Positions 27,363 through 36,301 of a DNA stretch of 64,000 nucleotides are shown piece after piece. The position numbers were made by a program, and so were the translations under genes. This stretch comes from Geothrix oryzisoli (lineage in GTDB: Bacteria > Acidobacteriota > Holophagae > Holophagales > Holophagaceae). The stretch covers positions 62,001 to 126,000 of the forward strand of contig NZ_JAKZLB010000005.1 of NCBI RefSeq assembly GCF_022808865.1. Reading direction: 5' to 3'. Every line of letters starts with the position of its first letter. Positions within the stretch are counted from its first letter, which is position 1. The notes under the pieces were generated by a model, which was not told the origin of the DNA, made no database searches, and worked only from the letters and a program-made list of their open reading frames with translations.

Positions 27363-28459
27363 GGCGCCACCGCCTCGCGGAACCTGGCCGCGGCATCGTA
27401 GTCCCGGGTGAGGGCCGTGCCGAAGGCGTGGGCCTTGGCCCGCTGGGCCTCCCAGGCGGCGGGGTCCGCCAGGATCGGCGCCAGGCGGCCGGCGGCCTCG
27501 CGCAGCAGGGCGGTGTCGATGGTCCGCCGGTCATCGGGCTTGGGGATGAGGAAGCCGCCCTCGCCATCCTTCAGCACGGTGCCGATGCCGCCCACGGTGG
27601 GTGCCAGCACGGGCACGCCCCGCTCCAGGGCCTCGATGAGGGCCAGGGGGAAGAAGCCCTCGTTGCGGCTCGTCATGACGTAGAGGTCCAGGGCCGCGAA
27701 GGCCGTGCCCAGGTCGGGCAGGGGCCCCAGGCGCCGGGTGCGGCCGCGGAGGGGGGAGGCGTCCAGGGCGGCCTGGAGCGCGGCGGCAGTCCCCGGCTCT
27801 TCGCGTCCTGCGAACAGCAGGGCGGGGTCGCCGCCAAGAGCCTCCGCGAAGCGCAGTACGGAGACGGGATCCTTCCGTCCGTCGATCTGGCCCACGTAGC
27901 CCACCACCGGGCCTTCCTCAGGCAGGCCCAGCGCGAGCCGGGCCGCCCGGCGCTCCCCGGCGTCCACGGGCCGGGCCTCGGGCCGCGGGTACAGCGGGTG
28001 GATGATGCTGCACGGGGCGGCGCCGAGGTGCTGCCGCACGGCGGCGGTGAAGTCGTAGGTGCAGAGCCAGCGGTCCACGAGGTCGCGCACGCCGCGGTAC
28101 TTCCGCAGGTGGCGCTCGTAGTGCTCATGGAGGGTGAGCGCCGTGGGGATCCGCACGCCGAACCGGGCCAGCCAGGGCAGGGCGCGCTGCACGCCCTTGT
28201 GGTTGCAGAGCACCAGCAGGTCGGGCCGCGTCTGGCGCAGCCAGCGGAAGGCGCCCACGGCCCCCGGAAGGTGCCGCACCTCGGCCACGTTCGGGTTGCG
28301 CTCCCGCAGCTCGGGCTCGATGTCCCGCCGGCCGGGTTCCTTCCGGAAGATCACGGACACCTTCACCGGCAGGTCCGCCAGCGCGGCGACCTGCTCCAGG
28401 AGCACCCGCTCGCCTCCCCCGAAGGACAGCTTCCGGTGCGCGAACACGACGTGCTTCAC
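27353..28459 (-). CDS. Glycosyltransferase family 4 protein
   Basis: 368 residues, GT-B fold. The N-terminal part carries FGGGERVLLEQVAAL, a typical GT4 opening. The C-terminal donor domain has VGYVGQIDGRKDP and the E-x7-E motif in SRNEGFFPLALIEALERGVPVLA. It is likely to extend LPS core or O-antigen. It is the first gene of the minus-strand cluster, and 63 bp separate it from the divergent NtrC-type regulator. Confidence 0.92.
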   Translation of the reverse strand: MKHVVFAHRKLSFGGGERVLLEQVAALADLPVKVSVIFRKEPGRRDIEPELRERNPNVAEVRHLPGAVGAFRWLRQTRPDLLVLCNHKGVQRALPWLARFGVRIPTALTLHEHYERHLRKYRGVRDLVDRWLCTYDFTAAVRQHLGAAPCSIIHPLYPRPEARPVDAGERRAARLALGLPEEGPVVGYVGQIDGRKDPVSVLRFAEALGGDPALLFAGREEPGTAAALQAALDASPLRGRTRRLGPLPDLGTAFAALDLYVMTSRNEGFFPLALIEALERGVPVLAPTVGGIGTVLKDGEGGFLIPKPDDRRTIDTALLREAAGRLAPILADPAAWEAQRAKAHAFGTALTRDYDAAARFREAVAPWL

Positions 28460-28522
28460 GGGACTCCAGAAAAGGGTTCAAGATAGGATAACTGACCTAA
28501 CGCGTCACTTCTCCAGGTTGCC

Positions 28523-29974
28523 ATGTCCCTCGCCACGACCCAACGGATCCTGCTGGTGGAGGATGAACCCGGCCTCCGGGAGGTGCTGACCCTGGCCCTG
28601 GAGGGCGCCGATTTCCACTGTGAGGCGGTCGCGGGCATCGAGGAGGGGCAGCGGGCCCTCCGGGAGACCACCTTCGATGGCGTGCTCTCGGACCTGAAGC
28701 TGAAGGACGGCTCCGGCATCGAGCTGCTCACCTGGATGAAGGAGCAGGGGCTGGAGACGCCGGTGGTGATCATGACCGCCTACGCCACCACGGAGACCAC
28801 CGTGCAGGCCCTGAACCAGGGCGCCGTGGACTTCATCACCAAGCCCTTCAAGCACGAGGAGCTCATCGGCACGCTGAAGGGCCTGCTGGCCACCACGGAG
28901 CCGGCGGCACCGCCGCCCCAGGACCTGGGCGAGCTGGTGGGGGTCGGGCCCATCATGCGGAAGATCAACGCCCTCATCGGCAAGGTCTCCCGGGCCGACA
29001 CGACGGTGCTGCTCACGGGCGAGAGCGGCACGGGCAAGGAGGTGGTGGCCCGGCTCATCCACCGCTACTCCGACCGCGCCAAGGGCCCCTTCGTGGCCGT
29101 GAATTGCGGGGCGTTGCCCGAGGCCCTGCTGGAGAGCGAGCTGTTCGGCTTCGAGAAGGGCGCCTTCACGGGCGCCGGGGCCATGAAGCGCGGGCTCTTC
29201 GAGGAGGCCGGCGGCGGCATCCTCTTCCTCGATGAGATCGGCGAGATGCCCCTGTCCCTCCAGGTGAAGCTGCTGCGGGTGCTCCAGGAGCGCCGCCTGC
29301 GCCGCCTGGGGGCCACCGAGGAGCGGGCCGTGGACGTGCGCGTCATCGCCGCCACCAACCGGGACCTGCGGGCCCGGATGGAAGCCGGGGCCTTCCGCGA
29401 GGATCTCTTCTACCGCCTGAACATCCTCCAGATCGAACTGCCCCCCTTGCGGGAGCGGCCCGAGGACCTGCCGGTGCTGGCCGAGCATTTCCTGCGGCGG
29501 TCCTGCCAGAAGCTGGGCAAGGCGCCCATGCAGCTTCACGCGGACACCATGGCCATGCTGCTGGCCTACCGGTTCCCGGGCAACGTGCGGGAGCTGGAGA
29601 ACCTCATGGAGCGCTGCGTGGCGCTCAACGCCGGGGGGCCCATCACCCGGGACCTGCTGCCCGACGGCTTCGGGCAGGCCGCCGCCGGCGAGCCGGGCCG
29701 TCCCGCCCCGCTCACCATCCCGCCCGAGGGCTTCGACCTGGAAGCCTGGATCAACGCCCTCAAGGGCCATTTCCTCCGGCGGGCCCTGGAGGAGGTGGGC
29801 GGGGTGAAGACCAAGGCCGGCAAGCGGCTGGGCATGAGCTTCCGGGCCTACCGGTACTGGCTGGCGGAGCTGGGCGGCCTGGAGGCCCTGCCCCAGGACT
29901 TCCCGTGGCCTTCCGACTTCCCGGCTCCCGTGGTGGAGGAAGGCGGCGGAACCGAGGGCCCCAAGGACGCATGA
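28523..29974 (+). CDS. Sigma-54-dependent response regulator (NtrC family)
   Basis: 483 residues. Receiver domain (1-120) with phosphoacceptor D57. AAA+ domain (about 140-370) with Walker A GESGTGKE, the sigma-54 contact loop GAFTGA and Walker B GGGILFLDEIGEM. The C-terminal Fis-like helix-turn-helix lies around 425-470. It activates sigma-54 promoters after phosphorylation by an unseen kinase. The next gene encodes a pilin-like protein 88 bp downstream, so a PilR-like role is possible but not shown. Confidence 0.95.
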   Translation: MSLATTQRILLVEDEPGLREVLTLALEGADFHCEAVAGIEEGQRALRETTFDGVLSDLKLKDGSGIELLTWMKEQGLETPVVIMTAYATTETTVQALNQGAVDFITKPFKHEELIGTLKGLLATTEPAAPPPQDLGELVGVGPIMRKINALIGKVSRADTTVLLTGESGTGKEVVARLIHRYSDRAKGPFVAVNCGALPEALLESELFGFEKGAFTGAGAMKRGLFEEAGGGILFLDEIGEMPLSLQVKLLRVLQERRLRRLGATEERAVDVRVIAATNRDLRARMEAGAFREDLFYRLNILQIELPPLRERPEDLPVLAEHFLRRSCQKLGKAPMQLHADTMAMLLAYRFPGNVRELENLMERCVALNAGGPITRDLLPDGFGQAAAGEPGRPAPLTIPPEGFDLEAWINALKGHFLRRALEEVGGVKTKAGKRLGMSFRAYRYWLAELGGLEALPQDFPWPSDFPAPVVEEGGGTEGPKDA

Positions 29975-30062
29975 TGCTGATGAAACCTTGCATTTACGGC
30001 CATTCCTGGCACACTGGAACGCTCGGATGCACCGCAGACGAGCCCTCACCCCGGACCCTTCC

Positions 30063-30563
30063 ATGACCCCGAACCCCGCCCCCCGCCGAGACCGCGGATT
30101 CTCCCTGCTGGAACTGCTGGTGGCGATGATGATCATCGCCGTCCTGGGCACCCTGGGCTTTTCGCAGTACAAGAAGCATTCCGCCCAGGCCCGCTACCTC
30201 AAGGCCCAGGATGACCTCAAGATCGTGGCCGAGGGGCTGGACCAGTACTACCTCAAGCACGGCCGCTTCCCGGATTTCGGCAGCTACGACGCCATGATCG
30301 ACGGCAACTCCACGCTGGTGAAGGAAAGCCTCATCAAGACGGGCATGGCCGCCCAGGACCCCTTCGGCCAGCCCTACGAGGGCAAGTCCAGCCGCGCCAC
30401 CTACGAGCTGAAGTGCGCCGGCGACCCGAGCAACCAGGAGGACTCCGGCCCCATCGTCCGGACTCCCGGCCAGGTGACCGGTTCCTCTCCCGTCAGTGGG
30501 GCGGGCAGCCCGGCGGCTCCCAAGGCCGATGCCCCGGGCGCCGATGCCGGAGCTAAGAAGTGA
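30063..30563 (+). CDS. Type IV pilin-like / pseudopilin protein
   Basis: A 166-residue protein with a prepilin signal: a short basic leader ending RDRG, then F-S-L-L-E (Glu at +5) and a hydrophobic helix. After cleavage by prepilin peptidase the helix packs into a pilus or pseudopilus. The middle resembles GspG/PilE (QYYLKHGRFPDF, then DPFGQPYEGK). The last 40 residues are Pro/Ala/Gly-rich and likely disordered. The ATG at 30063 gives a 12-residue leader; upstream ATGs at 30027 and 29988 would make an overlong one. It overlaps the next gene by 4 nt (GTGA). Confidence 0.85.
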   Translation: MTPNPAPRRDRGFSLLELLVAMMIIAVLGTLGFSQYKKHSAQARYLKAQDDLKIVAEGLDQYYLKHGRFPDFGSYDAMIDGNSTLVKESLIKTGMAAQDPFGQPYEGKSSRATYELKCAGDPSNQEDSGPIVRTPGQVTGSSPVSGAGSPAAPKADAPGADAGAKK

Positions 30564-31093
30564 TCGATCTCCACAAGCTGCCCCTGGAGGGCCTCCGCCT
30601 GAACGGCACCACCGAGCAGGTGGCGCTGGAGGGCGGCGTCTCCCTGCGCGACCTGGCCTGGTCGGTGTTCGCGCTGGCTTCGGACGGCGACGTCTTCCTG
30701 GAAGTCAAAGGCCAGGCGGTCTGGCAGGGCGCCTGCAGCCGCTGCCTCGCCCCCCTGGACCGGCCCCTCGTGGTGGAGAGCCAGTTCCTGGGCAGCAAGG
30801 ATCCGGACCTGGTGGGCCGCGGGTCCCACACCCTCGGCACGCAGGACCTGGACGTGGTCTTCCTGCCGGAGGACACCTTGGACGAGACCGAGCTGGTGCG
30901 CGAGCAGTTCGAGCTCCAGGCGCCCATGCACCCCCTCTGTTCCGAGGGCTGCAAGGGGCTCTGCCCCACCTGCGGCAAGAACTGGAACAAGGGCCCCTGC
31001 CAGTGCCCGACCGAAGCCGTGCAGGCTCCCTCCGCCCTGAATCGGGCCCTCACCAAGGCCCTGGCGGGAATCAAGCTGGACCGGGAATCCTGA
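30560..31093 (+). CDS. YceD/DUF177 family protein (23S rRNA accumulation)
   Basis: 177 residues. The YceD/DUF177 layout: N-terminal beta region, C-S-R-C around residue 57 in ACSRCLAPLDRPL, and a C-terminal cluster with four Cys (CSEGCKGLCPTCG and a final CQC) that probably binds zinc. Homologues in bacteria and plastids are needed for 23S rRNA accumulation and are encoded just before rpmF. The GTG start at 30560 overlaps the stop of the pilin-like gene. Confidence 0.9.
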   Translation: MIDLHKLPLEGLRLNGTTEQVALEGGVSLRDLAWSVFALASDGDVFLEVKGQAVWQGACSRCLAPLDRPLVVESQFLGSKDPDLVGRGSHTLGTQDLDVVFLPEDTLDETELVREQFELQAPMHPLCSEGCKGLCPTCGKNWNKGPCQCPTEAVQAPSALNRALTKALAGIKLDRES

Positions 31094-31137
31094 AACCTTT
31101 AACCTGAAACTTTGCGTTTTACCTCTAGGAGCAAGCC

Positions 31138-31323
31138 ATGCCGAATCCCAAGCGCCGCCATTCCAAGGCCCGCCGCGACCGCCGGCGCACCCACGACGCG
31201 CTGGAGGCCATGAGCGCCAGCACCTGCCCCAACTGCCAGACCCCCAAGCTGCCCCACCGCGTGTGCCCCAGCTGCGGCTTCTATCGCGGCAAGCTGGCCG
31301 TCCGCGTCGCCGCGACCGCCTAA
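31138..31323 (+). CDS. rpmF: 50S ribosomal protein L32
   Basis: 61 residues. The N-terminus [16 protein letters not shown] is the L32 signature, followed by a zinc ribbon with CPNC and CPSC. The clear AGGAG ribosome site lies upstream. It sits in the conserved order yceD-rpmF-plsX-fabD, which links ribosome and membrane synthesis. Confidence 0.98.
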   Translation: MPNPKRRHSKARRDRRRTHDALEAMSASTCPNCQTPKLPHRVCPSCGFYRGKLAVRVAATA

Positions 31324-31327
31324 GGCG

Positions 31328-32353
31328 GTGGACAGTCACCGCATCGCATTGGACGTCATGGGGGGCGATCACGCCCCCCATGCGACGCTGCTGGGTGCCC
31401 GGGAGGCCCTCCAGGCCTGGCCGGGGCTCTTCCTCATCCTCGTCGGGGATGAGGCCGTGGTGCGTCCGCAGCTGGCCCGCCATGGCTTCACGCCGGAGCT
31501 GATGGCCCGCGTGGAGGTGGTCCATGCCTCCCAGACCGTGGTCATGGAGGACAAGGCCACCAGCATCCTCAAGGAGAAGAAGGACAGCTCCATCCGGGTG
31601 GCCGCCCAGCTCGTGCGCGAGGGGCGGGCCCACGGCGTGGTGTCCATGGGCCATACCGGCGCCGCCATGGTGGCCTCCAGCCTCGTCATCGGCAAGCTCG
31701 ACGGCGTGGACCGGCCGGCCCTGGCCAGCGTCCTGCCCAACATGAAGGGCGGACCCACGGTGCTCCTCGACGTGGGCGCCAACGTGGACAGCCGCGCCGA
31801 GCACATCGCCCAGTTCGCGGTGATGGGCTCCGTCTACGCCGAAGAGGTGCTTGGCCTCGAGCGGCCCCGCGTGGGCATCCTCAGTGTGGGCGAAGAGGAC
31901 GGCAAGGGCACGGACGTCACCAAGGACGCCTCCGCCATGCTCCGCGAGATGGAGATCCGCTTCGAGGGCAACGCCGAAGGCCGGGACATCTGGAACGGCA
32001 ACTTCGACGTCATCGCCTGCGACGGCTTCGTGGGCAACGTGGTGCTGAAGTCCAGCGAGGCCCTGGCCGAGGGCATCATCGGCGGCCTCCGCGACAGCTT
32101 CATGGAATCCCCCATCACCAAGCTGGCGGGCCTCCTCGCGAAGCCCGCCATGAAGCGGTTCAAGAAGAAGCTCGACTATGCCGAGTACGGCGGCGCGCCG
32201 CTGCTGGGCGTGAAGGGCGTGAGCATCATCGGCCATGGCCGCAGCGACCACAAGGCCGTGCGCAACGCCATCCGCGCTGCCCTGCGGGCCGTGGAGCACC
32301 GCCTCCACGAGCGCATCCAGGAGCGCGTGGCCCTGCTGCTGCCGCAGGACTGA
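31328..32353 (+). CDS. plsX: Phosphate acyltransferase PlsX
   Basis: 341 residues. It begins IALDVMGGDHAP, the PlsX hallmark, and contains DVGANVD and the long SILKEKKDSSIRVA region. PlsX makes acyl-phosphate from acyl-ACP for phosphatidic acid synthesis by PlsY. The GTG start at 31328 lies 4 nt after rpmF and is required to include the motif. A 165-bp intergenic region with an inverted repeat separates it from fabD. Confidence 0.97.
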   Translation: MDSHRIALDVMGGDHAPHATLLGAREALQAWPGLFLILVGDEAVVRPQLARHGFTPELMARVEVVHASQTVVMEDKATSILKEKKDSSIRVAAQLVREGRAHGVVSMGHTGAAMVASSLVIGKLDGVDRPALASVLPNMKGGPTVLLDVGANVDSRAEHIAQFAVMGSVYAEEVLGLERPRVGILSVGEEDGKGTDVTKDASAMLREMEIRFEGNAEGRDIWNGNFDVIACDGFVGNVVLKSSEALAEGIIGGLRDSFMESPITKLAGLLAKPAMKRFKKKLDYAEYGGAPLLGVKGVSIIGHGRSDHKAVRNAIRAALRAVEHRLHERIQERVALLLPQD

Positions 32354-32389
32354 GTCCGTCCGATCTGGCCTGCGAAAGATGAAAACCCT

Positions 32390-32475
32390 CGCAGAGTAAA
32401 GACGAGATGGCAGAGGAAGAGACCTGATATCACGTTTTGCCTCACCAATCTCCGCCACCTCTGCGACCCTCTGCG
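32390..32475. repeat. Two-part inverted repeat between plsX and fabD
   Basis: CGCAGAG (32390-32396) and GCAGAGG (32410-32416) are mirrored by CCTCTGC (32458-32464) and CTCTGCG (32469-32475). They can form a long hairpin with two 7-bp stems and an uneven internal loop. The 165-bp gap holds no ORF of note. It looks like a small dispersed intergenic repeat, but no second copy was seen in this window. Confidence 0.6.
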
Positions 32476-32518
32476 TGTGTAGTTGTCTGAGGCGAATTCT
32501 GGCCGGTTGGAGGTTTCG

Positions 32519-33457
32519 ATGAGCAAAGTGGCTTGGCTGTTCCCGGGGCAGGGGTCGCAGGCGGTGGGCATGGGCGTGGCGCTGGCTGAAGCGGAGCCCG
32601 CGGCGCGGGCCGTGCTCCAGGATGCGGATGCGGCCCTGGGCTTCCCGCTCTCGAAGCTCATGGCCGAGGGGCCCGAAGAGACCCTGAAGCTCACGGAGCA
32701 CACCCAGCCGGCCATTCTCACCCACAGCACCATGGTGGTCCGCGCCTGGGCCCACCGGCTGCCCCGCCCCGACTTCGCGGCCGGCCACTCCCTGGGCGAA
32801 TACAGCGCCCTCGTGGCCCTGGGTGCCCTGGGCTTCCAGGATGCTGTTCGCACGGTGCGTGAGCGGGGCCGGGCCATGCAGGAGGCCGTGCCCGTGGGCG
32901 TGGGCGCCATGGCGGCCATCCTGGGCATGAGCCAGGCCGATGTGGAGGCCAGCTGCGCCGAGGCGGCCGCCGCGACCGGGAAGATCGTGGTTCCAGCCAA
33001 CTTCAACGGCCCCGGCCAGATCGTCATCGCCGGCCATGCGGAGGCCGTGGACGCAGCGCTGGAGGCCGCCAAGGCGCGCGGCGGGCGCAAGGCCATGAAG
33101 CTGCCCGTGAGCGCCCCCTTCCACTCCCCTCTGATGGAGCCCGCCCAGGCCCGCATGGAGCCCATCCTGAGGGGCCTGGCGTTCAAGGCGCCCGTCTGCC
33201 CCCTGGTGAACAACGTGGACGCAGCCGCGGTCTCAGCCCCAGAGGCCCTGCGCGACGGCCTGGTGCGCCAGATCCCCGGGGCCGTGCGCTGGCAGGCCAC
33301 CCTCGACCTGCTGCTGGACCAGGGCGTCACCTCCTTCTTCGAGCTGGGTCCGGGCAAGGTCCTGGCGGGCCTGGTGAAACGGCAGGCCAAGGAGCGGGGC
33401 CTGGAGGTGACCGCGCTGAGCCTCGGCACCCCTGAAGACCTCGCCCAGCTAGGCTGA
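32519..33457 (+). CDS. fabD: Malonyl-CoA:ACP transacylase
   Basis: 312 residues. Acyltransferase with LFPGQGSQAVGMG at the N-terminus, nucleophile motif GHSLGEYSAL and the later FHSPLM histidine. It loads malonyl onto ACP for fatty acid elongation. The ATG at 32519 has GGAGG 5 nt upstream. It is the last gene of the yceD-rpmF-plsX-fabD group; fabG is elsewhere (45769). Confidence 0.97.
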   Translation: MSKVAWLFPGQGSQAVGMGVALAEAEPAARAVLQDADAALGFPLSKLMAEGPEETLKLTEHTQPAILTHSTMVVRAWAHRLPRPDFAAGHSLGEYSALVALGALGFQDAVRTVRERGRAMQEAVPVGVGAMAAILGMSQADVEASCAEAAAATGKIVVPANFNGPGQIVIAGHAEAVDAALEAAKARGGRKAMKLPVSAPFHSPLMEPAQARMEPILRGLAFKAPVCPLVNNVDAAAVSAPEALRDGLVRQIPGAVRWQATLDLLLDQGVTSFFELGPGKVLAGLVKRQAKERGLEVTALSLGTPEDLAQLG

Positions 33458-33615
33458 CACTGCAATGGCAGGGCCTTTCCACCGGGAAGGTGTGATGAAA
33501 AGCAATGCCCCCCGGGGGTAGGGTGGATGGAACGACACTGCGTCTTCCAGTGTGAGGTATCGAGCGGCGGGACGCGGCTCGGCACCCCCCACATCACCCT
33601 CAGTCCGAGGTGCCC

Positions 33616-35406
33616 ATGCGCAAGGATCTTGTCTTCGGAATGGCCGGTTCAGGGGGCGATGGCATCGTCTCTGCCGGCGACTCCCTTCTCCAGGCGGCTT
33701 CGGCCGAGGGTTACCACGGCGTGATGACCAAGAGCTTCGGCTCGCAGATCCGCGGTGGCGAGTCCTCCTGCCGGGTGCGCATCAGCACCGACCCGGTCCT
33801 GAACCCCGGCGGCAACCTGGACGTGGCCGTGGCCCTGAACTGGGAGGATTTCCTCAAGTTCGGCGCGGAGCTGCCCGTGGCCGGCACCACCGTGGTGATC
33901 TACGAAGCCGCCACCGGGGTGGCCGAGAACCAGATCCCCCTGGTGGGTGTGACGCCCCTGCAGGTGATCGCGGTGCCCATCGCCGCCATGGCCAAGGAGA
34001 CGGCCGGCACTGAACGGGCCAAGAACACCGTGGTGCTGGGCCTCATCGCCGGCTGGTTCGGCATCGGCGGCGAAGCCGTGATGAAGGGCATCTCGAAGAA
34101 GCTGGCCAAGAAGAGCCAGGAGCTGGTCGAAGCCAACCGGAAGGCCTTCGACTCCGGTGTGGCCTTCGCGAAGTCGCACCCCCTCAAGGCGGACATGACC
34201 ATCGAGCCCTCCGCGAACAAGGGCGGTGTGAAGCTCCTGACCGACGGCAACGACATGTGCGCCGCCGCGGCCATCTTCGCTGGCTGCCAGTTCTTCGGCG
34301 GCTACCCGATCACGCCCTCCACCGAGATCATGCAGTTCTTCACCAACCACGTCTGGAAGTACGGCGGTGCCGTGCTCCAGGCCGAGGACGAGATCGCGGG
34401 CATCGGCTCCGCCGTGGGCGCCTCCTTCGCCGGCAAGAAGGCCATGACCGCCACCAGCGGCCCCGGCCTCTCCCTGAAGTCCGAGATGATGGGCCTCGCC
34501 AGCATCGCCGAGTTGCCCCTGGTGATCGTGGACGTCCAGCGTGGCGGCCCCTCCACGGGCCTGCCCACCAAGACCGAGCAGTCCGACCTCTTCGCCGCGG
34601 CCTTCTCGGCCCACGGTGACGTGATCCGCCCCGTGCTCGCTCCGACCTCCGTGGCCGACATCTTCCGCACCACCATCGAAGCCTTCAACATCGCCGAGTA
34701 CTACCAGACGCCGGTGATCATCCTCTCCGACCAGGAGATCGCCTCCCGCAAGGAGACGCTGGATCCCATCGACACCAGCCAGTTCAAGATCATCAACCGC
34801 CTCGTCCCCACCGGCAGCGACCTGCAGGACTACAAGCGGTTCAAGCAGACCGAGAACCACATCAGCCCCATCAGCCATCCTGGCATGCTGGGGGGCACCT
34901 ACCTGGCCTCCGGCATCGAGCATGTGGAATCCGGCGCGCCCACGAACAGCGGCTCCGTCCACGCGCGCATGAACGACAAGCGCATCAAGAAGTTCGATCC
35001 CCTCAAGAGCCGCAAGGACCTGTTCGAGGTCACCGGCAACCCCGACGCCCCGCTGGCCCTGGTGGCCTGGGGCAGCGTGGCCGGCGTCTGCCGCGAAGCG
35101 CTGCAGATGGCGCGGGCTGAAGGCCTGGACGTCAAGCTGATGGTGCCCTACCTGCTCTATCCCGTGGCTGAGCAGACCTATCTCGACTTCTTCGCCTCGG
35201 TGCAGAAGGGCCTCGTCGTCGAACAGTCCCACCTGGCCCAGACGTTCAAGATGCTGCGCATGCACCTCGACCTGCCCAAGGGCCTGCAGTCCCTGGCCCG
35301 CAGCGGCGCGAACCCCTTCCTGCCCGGCGAGATCGTCGCGGCCCTCCACCATCTCCTCTCGGAGCTGCAGCGCAGCCACGAGGGCAAGCTTCAGCCCCAG
35401 GAGTGA
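33616..35406 (+). CDS. korA: 2-oxoacid:ferredoxin oxidoreductase, fused gamma-alpha subunit
   Basis: 596 residues. The gamma domain (about 1-190) opens GMAGSGGDGIVSAG and includes KSFGSQIRGGESSCRVR. The alpha domain follows, with GGYPITPSTEIM, EDEIAGIGSAVGA and TATSGPGLSLKSE. This is the KorA architecture of 2-oxoglutarate-type enzymes, which decarboxylate a 2-oxoacid with CoA and reduce ferredoxin. Substrate specificity cannot be fixed from sequence alone; 2-oxoglutarate is most likely. The ATG at 33616 has GAGG 5 nt upstream. It is coupled to korB 8 bp later. The 158 bp upstream hold a CCCCCGGGGG palindrome at 33509-33518 but no clear promoter. Confidence 0.93.
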   Translation: MRKDLVFGMAGSGGDGIVSAGDSLLQAASAEGYHGVMTKSFGSQIRGGESSCRVRISTDPVLNPGGNLDVAVALNWEDFLKFGAELPVAGTTVVIYEAATGVAENQIPLVGVTPLQVIAVPIAAMAKETAGTERAKNTVVLGLIAGWFGIGGEAVMKGISKKLAKKSQELVEANRKAFDSGVAFAKSHPLKADMTIEPSANKGGVKLLTDGNDMCAAAAIFAGCQFFGGYPITPSTEIMQFFTNHVWKYGGAVLQAEDEIAGIGSAVGASFAGKKAMTATSGPGLSLKSEMMGLASIAELPLVIVDVQRGGPSTGLPTKTEQSDLFAAAFSAHGDVIRPVLAPTSVADIFRTTIEAFNIAEYYQTPVIILSDQEIASRKETLDPIDTSQFKIINRLVPTGSDLQDYKRFKQTENHISPISHPGMLGGTYLASGIEHVESGAPTNSGSVHARMNDKRIKKFDPLKSRKDLFEVTGNPDAPLALVAWGSVAGVCREALQMARAEGLDVKLMVPYLLYPVAEQTYLDFFASVQKGLVVEQSHLAQTFKMLRMHLDLPKGLQSLARSGANPFLPGEIVAALHHLLSELQRSHEGKLQPQE

Positions 35407-35414
35407 GGTCGACC

Positions 35415-36290
35415 ATGAGCGCCACCTGCGAATTCCAAGCGAAAGACTACAAGAGCGACCTCAAGCCCATCTGGTGCCCCGGCTGCGGCGACTACTCCGT
35501 GGTGCAGGGGCTCTACCGGGCCCTGGCCGCCATCGGGCGCCCGCCCCATGAGGTCGCCTTCATCTCGGGCATCGGCTGCTCCAGTCGCATCCCCGGCTAC
35601 ACCACGGCCTACGGCTTCAATACCGTCCACGGCCGGGCCCTGCCCATCGCCCAGGGCATCAAGCTGGCCAACCCCGACCTGCTGGTGCTCGCCGCGGGCG
35701 GCGACGGCGACGGCTTCTCCATCGGCGGCGGCCACATCGCCCACCTGATCCGCCGCAACATCGACATCACCTACATCGTGATGGACAACCAGATCTACGG
35801 CCTCACCAAGGGCCAGCTCTCGCCCACCTCCCAGAAGGGCCGCACCACCTGCACCTCGCCCTACGGGAGCCTCGAGAACCCTGTGAACCCGCTGCTCTAC
35901 GTGCTGGCCTACGGCGCGGGCTTTGTGGCCCAGGCCTCGCCCACGGACCTGGCGGGCATGGCGGCCACCATCGAGGAGGCCATCCGCTACCCCGGCTTCG
36001 CCTTCGTGAACGTGCAGTCGCCCTGCGTCACCTATGGCGAAGAGGCCCAGCAGATCAAGGGCCTCAAGGCCATCAGTGAGAACCTCGCGGCCATCGGGCA
36101 CAACCCGGCGGACCGGCTGGCGGCCATGGATCTGGCCCAGCACTACGGCGAGAAGCTGCACCTGGGCGTGTTCTACAAGAACCCCGAGCCGCCGCCGACC
36201 TACGACGCGCTGATCCGCGAGCGTCAGGCCCAGCTCTCCCAGGGCGCCCTCCCCAAGGAGCGCATCCTGGATCTCTTCATCAAGAAGTGA
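35415..36290 (+). CDS. korB: 2-oxoacid:ferredoxin oxidoreductase, beta (TPP) subunit
   Basis: 291 residues. Four cysteines for a 4Fe-4S cluster are visible: C21 and C24 in WCPGCGDY, one in GIGCSSR and one in SPCVTYG. The thiamine diphosphate/Mg motif GGDGDGFSIGG is intact. It forms the catalytic core with KorA and passes electrons to ferredoxin. The ATG at 35415 has GAGG 6 nt upstream. The ferritin-like gene follows 11 bp later. Confidence 0.94.
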   Translation: MSATCEFQAKDYKSDLKPIWCPGCGDYSVVQGLYRALAAIGRPPHEVAFISGIGCSSRIPGYTTAYGFNTVHGRALPIAQGIKLANPDLLVLAAGGDGDGFSIGGGHIAHLIRRNIDITYIVMDNQIYGLTKGQLSPTSQKGRTTCTSPYGSLENPVNPLLYVLAYGAGFVAQASPTDLAGMAATIEEAIRYPGFAFVNVQSPCVTYGEEAQQIKGLKAISENLAAIGHNPADRLAAMDLAQHYGEKLHLGVFYKNPEPPPTYDALIRERQAQLSQGALPKERILDLFIKK

Positions 36291-36301
36291 CGGGAGGCCC
36301 C

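Noticed and set aside
29970-30062. Possible sigma-54 promoter before the pilin-like gene (TTGCA near 29984 and TGGCAC near 30007)
   Set aside because: The GG to GC distance is not the required 10 bases for TGGCAC (11 here), and TTGCA lacks the upstream GG, so neither forms a proper -24/-12 pair.
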